Source of the DNA: Loxodes magnus
Taxonomy: Eukaryota > Ciliophora > Karyorelictea > Loxodida > Loxodidae
Direction of reading: 5' to 3'
DNA length: 64,000 bases
Assembly (NCBI GenBank): GCA_946699065.1
Contig: CAMPDV010002017.1
Location: 1-64,000, forward strand
Shown here: one piece after another, positions 14,136 through 26,800 of the stretch
Position numbering within the stretch: the first letter of the stretch is position 1
How the letters are laid out: each line of letters begins with the position of its first letter
The notes under the pieces: generated by a model
Databases searched by the model: none
Seen by the model: the letters and a program-made list of their open reading frames with translations, nothing else
Told to the model about the DNA's origin: nothing
Translations under genes and position numbers: made by a program

Positions 14136-15215
14136 TTGCTTTTCTACTTCACTGTTCTTTGAAATCTCATCTCTCTCATTTTATTACTTTCAATTATGAT
14201 CTTCAGACTCTTTTACTTGCTTTTCTACTTCAATGTTCTTTGAAATCTCATCTCTTTCTCATTTTATTACTTTCAATTATGATCTTCAGACTCTTTTACT
14301 TGCTTTTCTACTTCACTGTTCTTTGAAATCTCATCTCTTTCTCATTTTATTACTTTCAATTATGATCTTCAGACTCTTTTACTTTCTTTTCTACTTCACT
14401 TTTCTTATAAATCTAATCTCTCTCATTTATTACTTTCAATTATGATCTTCAGACTCTTTTACTTGCTTTTCTACTTCACTGTTCTTTGAAATCTCATCTC
14501 TCTCATTTTATTACTTTCAATTATGATCTTTAGACTCTTTTACTTGCTTTTCTACTTCATTGTTCTTTGAAATCTCATCTCTTTCTCATTTTATTACTTT
14601 CAATTATGATCTTCAGACTCTTTTACTTGCTTTTCTACTTCACTGTTCTTTGAAATCTCATCTCTTTCTCATTTTATTACTTTCAATTATGATCTTCAGA
14701 CTCTTTTACTTGCTTTTCTACTTCAATGTTCTTTGAAATCTCATCTCTTTCTCATTTTATTACTTTCAATTATGATCTTCAGACTCTTTTACTTGCTTTT
14801 CTACTTCACTGTTCTTTGAAATCTCATCTCTCTCATTTTATTACTTCATATATGATCTTCAGACTCTCTTACACACTATTCTACTTCACTTTTCTTTGAA
14901 ATCTCATCTCTCTCATTTTATTACTTTTAATTATGATCTTCAGACTCTTTTACTTGCTTTTCTACTTCAATGTTCTTTGAAATCTCATCTCTTTCTCATT
15001 TTATTACTTTCAATTATGATCTTCAGACTCTTTTACTTGCTTTTCTACTTCATTGTTCTTTGAAATCTCATCTTTCTCATTTTATTACTTTCAATTATGA
15101 TCTTCAGACTCTTTTACTTGCTTTTCTACTTCATTGTTCTTTGAAATCTCATCTCTCTCATTTTATTACTTTCAATTATGATCTTCAGACTCTTTTACTT
15201 GCTTTTCTACTTCAA

Positions 15216-15298
15216 TGTTCTTTGAAATCTCATCTCTTTCTCATTTTATTACTTTCAATTATGATCTTCAGACTCTTTTACTTGCTTTTCTACTTCAC
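15216..15298 (+). repeat. Reference 83-bp monomer (long form)
   Basis: This is a representative copy of the long form. It differs from the 81-bp form chiefly by two extra bases in the CT box, CATCTCTTTCTCAT. Each long copy shifts the reading frame, which explains why open frames in the array break after a few units. Long and short forms are mixed throughout without strict alternation. Confidence 0.95.
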
Positions 15299-17173
15299 TG
15301 TTCTTTGAAATCTCATCTCTCTCATTTTATTACTTCATATATGATCTTCAGACTCTCTTACACACTATTCTACTTCACTTTTCTTTGAAATCTCATCTCT
15401 CTCATTTTATTACTTTCAATTATGATCTTCAGACTCTTTTACTTGCTTTTCTACTTCAATGTTCTTTGAAATCTCATCTCTTTCTCATTTTATTACTTTC
15501 AATTATGATCTTCAGACTCTTTTACTTGCTTTTCTACTTCATTGTTCTTTGAAATCTCATCTCTCTCATTTTATCACTTTCAATTATGATCTTCAGACTC
15601 TTTTACTTGCTTTTCTACTTCAATGTTCTTTGAAATCTCATCTCTTTCTCATTTTATTACTTTCAATTATGATCTTCAGACTCTTTTACTTGCTTTTCTA
15701 CTTCACTTTTCTTATAAATCTAATCTCTCTCATTTATAACTTTCATATATGATCTTCAGACTCTTTTACTTGCTTTTCTACTTCACTTTTCTTTGAAATC
15801 TCATCTCTCTCATTTTATTACTTTCAATTATGATCTTTAGACTCTTTTACTTGCTTTTCTACTTCATTGTTCTTTGAAATCTCATCTCTTTCTCATTCTA
15901 TTACTTTCAATTATGATCTTCAGACTCTTTTACTTGCTTTTCTACTTCATTGTTCTTTGAAATCTCATCTTTCTCATTTTATTACTTTCAATTATGATCT
16001 TCAGACTCTTTTACTTGCTTTTCTACTTCACTTTTCTTTGAAATCTCATCTCTCTCATTTTATTACTTTCAATTATGATCTTCAGACTCTTTTACTTGCT
16101 TTTCTACTTCACTGTTCTTTGAAATCTCATCTCTTTCTCATTTTATTACTTTCAATTATGATCTTCAGACTCTTTTACTTTCTTTTCTACTTCACTTTTC
16201 TTATAAATCTAATCTCTCTCATTTATTACTTTCAATTATGATCTTCAGACTCTTTTACTTGCTTTTCTACTTCACTGTTCTTTGAAATCTCATCTCTCTC
16301 ATTTTATTACTTTCAATTATGATCTTTAGACTCTTTTACTTGCTTTTCTACTTCATTGTTCTTTGAAATCTCATCTCTTTCTCATTTTATTACTTTCAAT
16401 TATGATCTTCAGACTCTTTTACTTGCTTTTCTACTTCACTGTTTTTTGAAATCTCATCTCTCTCATTTTATTACTTTCAATTATGATCTTCAGACTCTTT
16501 TACTTTCCTTTCTACTTCACTTTTCTTTGAAATCTCATCTCTCTCATTTTATTACTTTCAATTATGATCTTCAGACTCTTTTACTTGCTTTTCTACTTCA
16601 CTTTTCTTTGAAATCTCATCTCTCTCATTTTATTACTTTCAATTATGATCTTCAGACTCTTTTACTTGCTTTTCTACTTCACTGTTCTTTGAAATCTCAT
16701 CTCTCTCATTTTATTACTTTCAATTATGATCTTCAGACTCTTTTACTTGCTTTTCTACTTCATTGTTCTTTGAAATCTCATCTCTCTCATTTTATTACTT
16801 TCAATTATGATCTTCAGACTCTTTTACTTGCTTTTCTACTTCAATGTTCTTTGAAATCTCATCTCTTTCTCATTTTATTACTTTCAATTATGATCTTCAG
16901 ACTCTTTTACTTGCTTTTCTACTTCAATGTTCTTTGAAATCTCATCTCTTTCTCATTTTATTACTTTCAATTATGATCTTCAGACTCTTTTACTTGCTTT
17001 TCTACTTCATTGTTCTTTGAAATCTCATCTCTCTCATTTTATTACTTTCAATTATGATCTTCAGACTCTTTTACTTGCTTTTTCTACTTCACTTTTCTTT
17101 GAAATCTCATCTCTCTCATTTTATTACTTTCAATTATGATCTTCAGACTCTTTTACTTGCTTTTCTACTTCAC

Positions 17174-17254
17174 TGTTCTTTGAAATCTCATCTCTCTCAT
17201 TTTATTACTTTCAATTATGATCTTCAGACTCTTTTACTTGCTTTTCTACTTCAC
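17174..17254 (+). repeat. Reference 81-bp monomer (short form)
   Basis: This is a representative copy of the short form. It begins TGTTCTTTGAAATC and ends TTCTACTTCAC. The CT box reads CATCTCTCTCAT. Being 27 codons long, with one stop-free frame on the + strand, runs of this form give long open frames that repeat a 27-residue peptide. Neighbouring 81-bp copies differ mainly at the second base (TGTTC or TTTTC) and the last bases (CAC, CAT or CAA). Confidence 0.95.
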
Positions 17255-17529
17255 TTTTCTTTGAAATCTCATCTCTCTCATTTTATTACTTTCAATTATG
17301 ATCTTCAGACTCTTTTACTTGCTTTTCTACTTCACTGTTCTTTGAAATCTCATCTCTCTCATTTTATTACTTTCAATTATGATCTTCAGACTCTTTTACT
17401 TTCCTTTCTACTTCACTTTTCTTTGAAATCTCATCTCTCTCATTTTATTACTTTCAATTATGATCTTCAGACTCTTTTACTTGCTTTTCTACTTCACTTT
17501 TCTTTGAAATCTCATCTCTCTCATTTTAT

Positions 17530-18780
17530 TACTTTCAATTATGATCTTCAGACTCTTTTACTTGCTTTTCTACTTCACTGTTCTTTGAAATCTCATCTCT
17601 CTCATTTTATTACTTCATATATGATCTTCAGACTCTCTTACACACTATTCTACTTCACTTTTCTTTGAAATCTCATCTCTCTCCTTTTATTACTTTCAAT
17701 TATGATCTTCAGACTCTTTTACTTGCTTTTCTACTTCAATGTTCTTTGAAATCTCATCTCTTTCTCATTTTATTACTTTCAATTATGATCTTCAGACTCT
17801 TTTACTTGCTTTTCTACTTCATTGTTCTTTGAAATCTCATCTTTCTCATTTTATTACTTTCAATTATGATCTTCAGACTCTTTTACTTGCTTTTCTACTT
17901 CATTGTTCTTTGAAATCTCATCTCTCTCATTTTATTACTTTCAATTATGATCTTCAGACTCTTTTACTTGCTTTTCTACTTCAATGTTCTTTGAAATCTC
18001 ATCTCTTTCTCATTTTATTACTTTCAATTATGATCTTCAGACTCTTTTACTTGCTTTTCTACTTCACTGTTCTTTGAAATCTCATCTCTCTCATTTTATT
18101 ACTTCATATATGATCTTCAGACTCTCTTACACACTATTCTACTTCACTTTTCTTTGAAATCTCATCTCTCTCATTTTATTACTTTCAATTATGATCTTCA
18201 GACTCTTTTACTTGCTTTTCTACTTCACTTTTCTTTGAAATCTCATCTCTCTCATTTTATTACTTTCAATTATGATCTTCAGACTCTTTTACTTGCTTTT
18301 CTACTTCAATGTTCTTTGAAATCTCATCTCTTTCTCATTTTATTACTTTCAATTATGATCTTCAGACTCTTTTACTTGCTTTTCTACTTCACTGTTCTTT
18401 GAAATCTCATCTCTCTCATTTTATTACTTCATATATGATCTTCAGACTCTCTTACACACTATTCTACTTCACTTTTCTTTGAAATCTCATCTCTCTCCTT
18501 TTATTACTTTCAATTATGATCTTCAGACTCTTTTACTTGCTTTTCTACTTCAATGTTCTTTGAAATCTCATCTCTTTCTCATTTTATTACTTTCAATTAT
18601 GATCTTCAGACTCTTTTACTTGCTTTTCTACTTCATTGTTCTTTGAAATCTCATCTTTCTCATTTTATTACTTTCAATTATGATCTTCAGACTCTTTTAC
18701 TTGCTTTTCTACTTCATTGTTCTTTGAAATCTCATCTCTCTCATTTTATTACTTTCAATTATGATCTTCAGACTCTTTTA
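17530..18780 (+). repeat. Local 814-bp duplication present only in the left copy
   Basis: About 17,530-17,965 recurs at 18,344-18,780 (17,739 pairs with 18,553). The rare box CTCTCCTTTTATT occurs near 17,680 and again near 18,494. The distant copy has it once, near 56,974. This duplication therefore arose after the two long-range copies separated, or was lost in the other. Confidence 0.7.
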
Positions 18781-20597
18781 CTTGCTTTTCTACTTCACTG
18801 TTCTTTGAAATCTCATCTCTCTCATTTTATTACTTTCAATTATGATCTTTAGACTCTTTTACTTGCTTTTCTACTTCACTGTTCTTTGAAATCTCATCTC
18901 TTTCTCATTTTATTACTTTCAATTATGATCTTCAGACTCTTTTACTTGCTTTTCTACTTCACTGTTCTTTGAAATCTCATCTCTCTCATTTTATTACTTT
19001 CAATTATGATCTTCAGACTCTTTTACTTTCTTTTCTACTTCACTGTTCTTTGAAATCTCATCTCTCTCATTTTATTACTTTCAATTATGATCTTCAGACT
19101 CTTTTACTTGCTTTTCTACTTCACTTTTCTTTGAAATCTCATCTCTTTCTCATTTTATTACTTTCAATTATGATCTTCAGACTCTTTTACTTGCTTTTCT
19201 ACTTCATTGTTCTTTGAAATCTCATCTCTTTCTCATTTTATTACTTTCAATTATGATCTTCAGACTCTTTTACTTGCTTTTCTACTTCATTGTTCTTTGA
19301 AATCTCATCTCTTTCTCATTTTATTACTTTCAATTATGATCTTCAGACTCTTTTACTTGCTTTTCTACTTCACTTTTCTTTGAAATCTAATCTCTCTCAT
19401 TTATTACTTTCATATATGATCTTCAGACTCTTTTACTTGCTTTTCTACTTCACTTTTCTTTGAAATCTCATCTCTCTCATTTTATTACTTTCAATTATGA
19501 TCTTCAGACTCTTTTACTTTCTTTTCTACTTCACTTTTCTTATAAATCTAATCTCTCTCATTTTATTACTTTCAATTATGATCTTCAGACTCTTTTACTT
19601 GCTTTTCTACTTCACTGTTCTTTGAAATCTCATCTCTTTCTCATTCTATTACTTTCAATTATGATCTTCAGACTCTTTTACTTTCTTTTCTACTTCACTT
19701 TTCTTATAAATCTAATCTCTCTCATTTTATTACTTTCAATTATGATCTTCAGACTCTTTTACTTGCTTTTCTACTTCACTTTTCTTTGAAATCTCATCTC
19801 TCTCATTTTATTACTTTCAATTATGATCTTCAGACTCTTTTACTTGCTTTTCTACTTCACTGTTCTTTGAAATCTCATCTCTTTCTCATTTTATTACTTT
19901 CAATTATGATCTTCAGACTCTTTTACTTGCTTTTCTACTTCACTGTTCTTTGAAATCTCATCTCTCTCATTTTATTACTTTCAATTATGATCTTCAGACT
20001 CTTTTACTTGCTTTTCTACTTCACTGTTCTTTGAAATCTCATCTCTTTCTCATTTTATTACTTTCAATTATGATCTTCAGACTCTTTTACTTTCTTTTCT
20101 ACTTCACTTTTCTTATAAATCTAATCTCTCTCATTTATTACTTTCAATTATGATCTTCAGACTCTTTTACTTGCTTTTCTACTTCACTGTTCTTTGAAAT
20201 CTCATCTCTCTCATTTTATTACTTTCAATTATGATCTTTAGACTCTTTTACTTGCTTTTCTACTTCATTGTTCTTTGAAATCTCATCTCTTTCTCATTTT
20301 ATTACTTTCAATTATGATCTTCAGACTCTTTTACTTGCTTTTCTACTTCACTGTTCTTTGAAATCTCATCTCTTTCTCATTTTATTACTTTCAATTATGA
20401 TCTTCAGACTCTTTTACTTTCCTTTCTACTTCACTGTTCTTTGAAATCTCATCTCTCTCATTTTATTACTTTCAATTATGATCTTCAGACTCTTTTACTT
20501 GCTTTTCTACTTCAATGTTCTTTGAAATCTCATCTCTTTCTCATTTTATTACTTTCAATTATGATCTTCAGACTCTTTTACTTGCTTTTCTACTTCA

Positions 20598-23500
20598 ATG
20601 TTCTTTGAAATCTCATCTCTTTCTCATTTTATTACTTTCAATTATGATCTTCAGACTCTTTTACTTGCTTTTCTACTTCACTGTTCTTTGAAATCTCATC
20701 TCTTTCTCATTTTATTACTTTCATATATGATCTTCAGACTCTTTTACTTGCTTTTCTACTTCACTGTTCTTATAAATCTCATCTCTCTCATTTTATTACT
20801 TTCAATTATGATCTTTAGACTCTTTTACTTGCTTTTCTACTTCGCTGTTCTTTGAAATCTCATCTCTTTCTCATTTTATTACTTTCAATTATGATCTTCA
20901 GACTCTTTTACTTGCTTTTCTACTTCAATGTTCTTTGAAATCTCATCTCTCTCATTTTATTACTTTCATATATGATCTTCAGATTTCTTTGCTTTTCTAC
21001 TTCACTGTTCTTTGAAATCTCATCTCTTTCTCATTTTATTACTTTCAATTATGATCTTCAGACTCTTTTACTTGCTTTTCTACTTCAATGTTCTTTGAAA
21101 TCTCATCTCTCTCATTTTATTACTTTCATATATGATCTTCAGACTCTTTTACTTTCTTTTCTACTTCACTTTTCTTATAAATCTAATCTCTCTCATTTAT
21201 TACTTTCATATATGATCTTCAGACTCTTTTACTTGCTTTTCTACTTCACTTTTATTTGAAATCTCATCTCTTTCTCATTTTATTACTTTCAATTATGATC
21301 TTCAGACTCTTTTACTTGCTTTTCTACTTCACTGTTCTTTGAAATCTCATCTCTCTCATTTTATTACTTTCAATTATGATCTTTAGACTCTTTTACTTGC
21401 TTTTCTACTTCACTGTTCTTTGAAATCTCATCTCTTTCTCATTTTATTACTTTCAATTATGATCTTCAGACTCTTTTACTTGCTTTTCTACTTCAATGTT
21501 CTTTGAAATCTCATCTCTCTCATTTTATTACTTTCAATTATGATCTTCAGACTCTTTTACTTGCTTTTCTACTTCACTGTTCTTATAAATCTAATCTCTC
21601 TCATTTATTACTTTCATATATGATCTTCAGACTCTTTTACTTGCTTTTCTACTTCACTGTTCTTTGAAATCTCATCTCTTTCTCATTTTATTACTTTCAA
21701 TTATGATCTTTAGACTCTTTTACTTGCTTTTCTACTTCATTGTTCTTTGAAATCTCATCTCTCTCATTTTATTACTTTCAATTATGATCTTCAGACTCTT
21801 TTACTTTCTTTTCTACTTCACTGTTCTTTGAAATCTCATCTCTTTCTCATTTTATTACTTTCAATTATGATCTTCAGACTCTTTTACTTGCTTTTCTACT
21901 TCACTGTTCTTTGAAATCTCATCTCTTTCTCATTTTATTACTTTCAATTATGATCTTCAGACTCTTTTACTTGCTTTTCTACTTCACTGTTCTTTGAAAT
22001 CTCATCTCTCTCTCATTTATTACTTTCATATATGATCTTCAGACTCTTTTACTTTCTTTTCTACTTCACTGTACTTATAATTCTCATCTCTTTCTCATTT
22101 TATTACTTTCAATTATGATCTTCAGACTCTTTTACTTGCTTTTCTACTTCACTTTTCTTATAAATCTAATCTCTCTCATTTATTACTTTCATATATGATC
22201 TTCAGACTCTTTTACTTTCTTTTCTACTTCAAAGTTCTTTGAAATCTCATCTCTTTCTCATTTTATTACTTTCAATTATGATCTTCAGACTCTTTTACTT
22301 GCTTTTCTACTTCACTGTTCTTTGAAATCTCATCTCTCTCATTTTATTACTTTCATATATGATCTTCAGACTCTTTTACTTTCTTTTCTACTTCACTTTT
22401 CTTATAAATCTCATCTCTTTCTCATTTTATTACTTTCAATTATGATCTTCAGACTCTTTTACTTGCTTTTCTACTTCACTTTTCTTATAAATCTAATCTC
22501 TCTCATTTATTACTTTCATATATGATCTTCAGACTCTTTTACTTTCTTTTCTACTTCACTGTTCTTATAAATCTCATCTCTCTCATTTTATTACTTTCAA
22601 TTATGATCTTCAGACTCTTTTACTTTCTTTTCTACTTCACTTTTCTTATAAATCTAATCTCTCTCATTTTATTACTTTCATATATGATCTTCAGATTTAT
22701 ATACTTGCTTTTCTACTTCACTTTTCTTTGAAATCTCATCTCTCTCATTTTATTACTTTCAATTATGATCTTCAGACTCTTTTACTTGCTTTTCTACTTC
22801 ACTTTTCTTATAAATCTAATCTCTTTCTCATTTTATTACTTTCATATATGATCTTCAGACTCTTTTACTTGCTTTTCTACTTCACTTTTCTTTGAAATCT
22901 CATCTCTCTCATTTTATTACTTTCAATTATGATCTTTAGACTCTTTTAGATGCTTTTCTACTTCATTGTTCTTTGAAATCTCATCTCTCTCATTTTATCA
23001 CTTTCAATTATGATCTTCAGACTCTTTTACTTGCTTTTCTACTTCAATGTTCTTTGAAATCTCATCTCTTTCTCATTTTATTACTTTCAATTATGATCTT
23101 CAGACTCTTTTACTTGCTTTTCTACTTCACTGTTCTTTGAAATCTCATCTCTCTCATTTTATTACTTTCAATTATGATCTTCAGACTCTTTTACTTTCTT
23201 TTCTACTTCACTTTTCTTATAAATCTAATCTCTCTCATTTATTACTTTCATATATGATCTTCAGATTTATATACTTGCTTTTCTACTTCACTTTTCTTTG
23301 AAATCTCATCTCTCTCATTTTATTACTTTCAATTATGATCTTCAGACTCTTTTACTTGCTTTTCTACTTCACTTTTCTTATAAATCTAATCTTTCTCATT
23401 TTATTACTTTCAATTATGATCTTCAGACTCTTTTACTTGCTTTTCTACTTCATTGTTCTTTGAAATCTCATCTCTCTCATTTTATTACTTTCAATTATGA

Positions 23501-23782
23501 TCTTCAGACTCTTTTACTTTCTTTTCTACTTCACTTTTCTTATAAATCTCATCTCTTTCTCATTTTATTACTTTCAATTATGATCTTCAGACTCTTTTAC
23601 TTGCTTTTCTACTTCAATGTTCTTATAAATCTCATCTCTTTCTCATTTTATTACTTTCAATTATGATCTTCAGACTCTTTTACTTGCTTTTCTACTTCAA
23701 TGTTCTTTGAAATCTCATCTCTTTCTCATTTTATTACTTTCAATTATGATCTTCAGACTCTTTTACTTGCTTTTCTACTTCA
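20598..23782 (+). repeat. B higher-order repeat, copy 1 (about 3.2 kb)
   Basis: This is the first of three consecutive related blocks. The CpG marker lies at 20,843. Matches to copy 2 run at offset 3,185 (20,598 pairs with 23,783) and then 3,104 (22,322 pairs with 25,426; 22,522 with 25,626). It contains CAGATTTCTTTGC at about 20,984, TTTTATTTGAAATC near 21,250, CTTCAAAGTTC near 22,229 and CAGATTTATATACTTGC near 22,694. A rare CTTTTAGATGC lies near 22,944. Confidence 0.75.
20843..20844. other. CpG dinucleotide in a lineage-marker monomer (1 of 7)
   Basis: The usual CTTCACTG reads CTTCGCTG. The consensus monomer has no CpG, and these seven sites are the only ones I found: 20,843, 24,028, 27,046, 39,508, 40,653, 45,475 and 47,447. 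Each follows a monomer with GATCTTTAGAC, which in turn follows CTGTTCTTATAAATCTC, so all seven descend from one variant. Confidence 0.85.
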
Positions 23783-26700
23783 ATGTTCTTTGAAATCTCA
23801 TCTCTTTCTCATTTTATTACTTTCAATTATGATCTTCAGACTCTTTTACTTGCTTTTCTACTTCACTGTTCTTTGAAATCTCATCTCTTTCTCATTTTAT
23901 TACTTTCAATTATGATCTTCAGACTCTTTTACTTGCTTTTCTACTTCACTGTTCTTATAAATCTCATCTCTCTCATTTTATTACTTTCAATTATGATCTT
24001 TAGACTCTTTTACTTGCTTTTCTACTTCGCTGTTCTTTGAAATCTCATCTCTTTCTCATTTTATTACTTTCAATTATGATCTTCAGACTCTTTTACTTGC
24101 TTTTCTACTTCAATGTTCTTTGAAATCTCATCTCTCTCATTTTATCACTTTCAATTATGATATTCAGACTCTTTTACTTGCTTTTCTACTTCACTGTTCT
24201 TATAAATCTAATCTCTCTCATTTATTACTTTCATATATGATCTTCAGACTCTTTTACTTTCTTTTCTACTTCACTGTACTTATAAATCTAATCTCTCTCA
24301 TTTATTACTTTCATATATGATCTTCAGACTCTTTTACTTGCTTTTCTACTTCACTGTTCTTTGAAATCTCATCTTTCTCATTTTATTACTTTCAATTATG
24401 ATCTTCAGACTCTTTTACTTGCTTTTCTACTTCACTTTTCTTTGAAATCTCATCTCTCTCATTTTATTACTTTCAACTATGATCTTCAGACTCTTTTACT
24501 TGCTTTTCTACTTCACTGTTCTTTGAAATCTCATCTCTCTCATTTTATTACTTTCAATTATGATCTTTAGACTCTTTTACTTGCTTTTCTACTTCACTGT
24601 TCTTTGAAATCTCATCTCTTTCTCATTTTATTACTTTCAATTATGATCTTCAGACTCTTTTACTTGCTTTTCTACTTCAATGTTCTTTGAAATCTCATCT
24701 CTCTCATTTTATCACTTTCAATTATGATATTCAGACTCTTTTACTTGCTTTTCTACTTCACTGTTCTTATAAATCTAATCTCTCTCATTTATTACTTTCA
24801 TATATGATCTTCAGACTCTTTTACTTGCTTTTCTACTTCACTGTTCTTTGAAATCTCATCTCTTTCTCATTTTATTACTTTCAATTATGATCTTTAGACT
24901 CTTTTACTTGCTTTTCTACTTCATTGTTCTTTGAAATCTCATCTCTCTCATTTTATTACTTTCAATTATGATCTTCAGACTCTTTTACTTTCTTTTCTAC
25001 TTCACTGTTCTTTGAAATCTCATCTCTTTCTCATTTTATTACTTTCAATTATGATCTTCAGACTCTTTTACTTGCTTTTCTACTTCACTGTTCTTTGAAA
25101 TCTCATCTCTTTCTCATTTTATTACTTTCAATTATGATCTTCAGACTCTTTTACTTGCTTTTCTACTTCACTGTTCTTTGAAATCTCATCTCTCTCTCAT
25201 TTATTACTTTCATATATGATCTTCAGACTCTTTTACTTTCTTTTCTACTTCACTGTACTTATAAATCTCATCTCTTTCTCATTTTATTACTTTCAATTAT
25301 GATCTTCAGACTCTTTTACTTGCTTTTCTACTTCACTGTTCTTTGAAATCTCATCTCTTTCTCATTTTATTACTTTCAATTATGATCTTCAGACTCTTTT
25401 ACTTGCTTTTCTACTTCACTGTTCTTTGAAATCTCATCTCTCTCATTTTATTACTTTCATATATGATCTTCAGACTCTTTTACTTTCTTTTCTACTTCAC
25501 TTTTCTTATAAATCTCATCTCTTTCTCATTTTATTACTTTCAATTATGATCTTCAGACTCTTTTACTTTCTTTTCTACTTCACTTTTCTTATAAATCTAA
25601 TCTCTCTCATTTATTACTTTCATATATGATCTTCAGACTCTTTTACTTGCTTTTCTACTTCACTGTTCTTATAAATCTCATCTCTCTCATTTTATTACTT
25701 TCAATTATGATCTTCAGACTCTTTTACTTTCTTTTCTACTTCACTTTTCTTATAAATCTAATCTCTCTCATTTTATTACTTTCATATATGATCTTCAGAT
25801 TTATATACTTGCTTTTCTACTTCACTTTTCTTTGAAATCTCATCTCTCTCATTTTATTACTTTCAATTATGATCTTCAGACTCTTTTACTTGCTTTTCTA
25901 CTTCACTTTTCTTATAAATCTAATCTCTCTCATTTTATTACTTTCAATTATGATCTTCAGACTCTTTTACTTGCTTTTCTACTTCACTGTTCTTTGAAAT
26001 CTCATCTCTCTCATTTTATTACTTTCAATTATGATCTTTAGACTCTTTTACTTGCTTTTCTACTTCACTGTTCTTTGAAATCTCATCTCTTTCTCATTTT
26101 ATTACTTTCAATTATGATCTTCAGACTCTTTTACTTGCTTTTCTACTTCAATGTTCTTTGAAATCTCATCTCTCTCATTTTATCACTTTCAATTATGATA
26201 TTCAGACTCTTTTACTTGCTTTTCTACTTCACTGTTCTTATAAATCTAATCTCTCTCATTTATTACTTTCATATATGATCTTCAGACTCTTTTACTTGCT
26301 TTTCTACTTCACTGTTCTTTGAAATCTCATCTCTTTCTCATTTTATTACTTTCAATTATGATCTTTAGACTCTTTTACTTGCTTTTCTACTTCACTGTTC
26401 TTTGAAATCTCATCTCTCTCATTTTATTACTTTCATATATGATCTTCAGACTCTTTTACTTTCTTTTCTACTTCACTGTACTCATAAATCTAATCTCTCT
26501 CATTTATTACTTTCATATATGATCTTCAGATTTCTTTGCTTTTCTACTTCACTGTTCTTTGAAATCTCATCTCTTTCTCATTTTATTACTTTCAATTATG
26601 ATCTTCAGACTCTTTTACTTGCTTTTCTACTTCAATGTTCTTTGAAATCTCATCTCTTTCTCATTTTATTACTTTCATATATGATCTTCAGACTCTTTTA

Positions 26701-26800
26701 CTTGCTTTTCTACTTCACTGTTCTTTGAAATCTCATCTCTTTCTCAATTTATTACTTTCAATTATGATCTTCAGACTCTTTTACTTGCTTTTCTACTTCA
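23783..26800 (+). repeat. B higher-order repeat, copy 2 (about 3.0 kb)
   Basis: This is the second consecutive block. The CpG marker lies at 24,028. It pairs with copy 1 (offset 3,185, then 3,104) and with copy 3 (23,783 pairs with 26,801, offset 3,018). TGATATTCAG occurs at about 24,157, 24,727 and 26,198. The same run is copied again near 47.4-50 kb (25,426 pairs with 48,602, 25,626 with 48,802 and 25,832 with 49,008, all offset 23,176). Confidence 0.75.
24028..24029. other. CpG marker monomer (2 of 7)
   Basis: CTTCGCTG with the same flanking variants as the site at 20,843; offset 3,185 from it. Confidence 0.85.

Larger units (their letters stand above)
1..20500 (+). repeat. Subdomain A1 of the satellite array
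   Basis: This domain is defined by repeated use of a monomer variant in which the usual TTACTTGCTTTTCTAC is replaced by TTACACACTATTCTAC, often next to a shortened box TTACTTCATATATGATC. I see this variant about 21 times, from about 170 to 18,450, then not again until 51.1 kb. Other A-type markers are CATTCTATTAC and TTACTTTCCTTTCTAC. The right edge near 20,500 is where similarity to the copy at 54.1-58.98 kb stops and B-type markers begin. The edge is a change in variant mix, not a break in the tandem array. Confidence 0.75.
14860..20500 (+). repeat. Source or sister of the distant block at 54.09-58.98 kb
   Basis: Monomer order and rare variants match 54,085-58,980. The offset is 39,222 bp across 14,970-17,500 (14,970, 15,459, 15,867 and 16,356 pair with 54,192, 54,681, 55,089 and 55,578). 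It is 38,477 bp across about 18,500-20,500 (18,553, 18,969 and 19,460 pair with 57,030, 57,446 and 57,937). The 745-bp change reflects an extra local duplication here, partly offset by a short unit in the other copy. Shared rarities include CACTGTTTTTTG (16,438 and 55,660) and CTCTCCTTTTATT. Confidence 0.85.

Noticed and set aside
17054-17668. 204-codon open frame overlapping a shorter one
   Set aside because: Same satellite repeat; one extra T near 17,079 relative to the distant copy splits what is a longer frame there. This kind of length change is unconstrained here.
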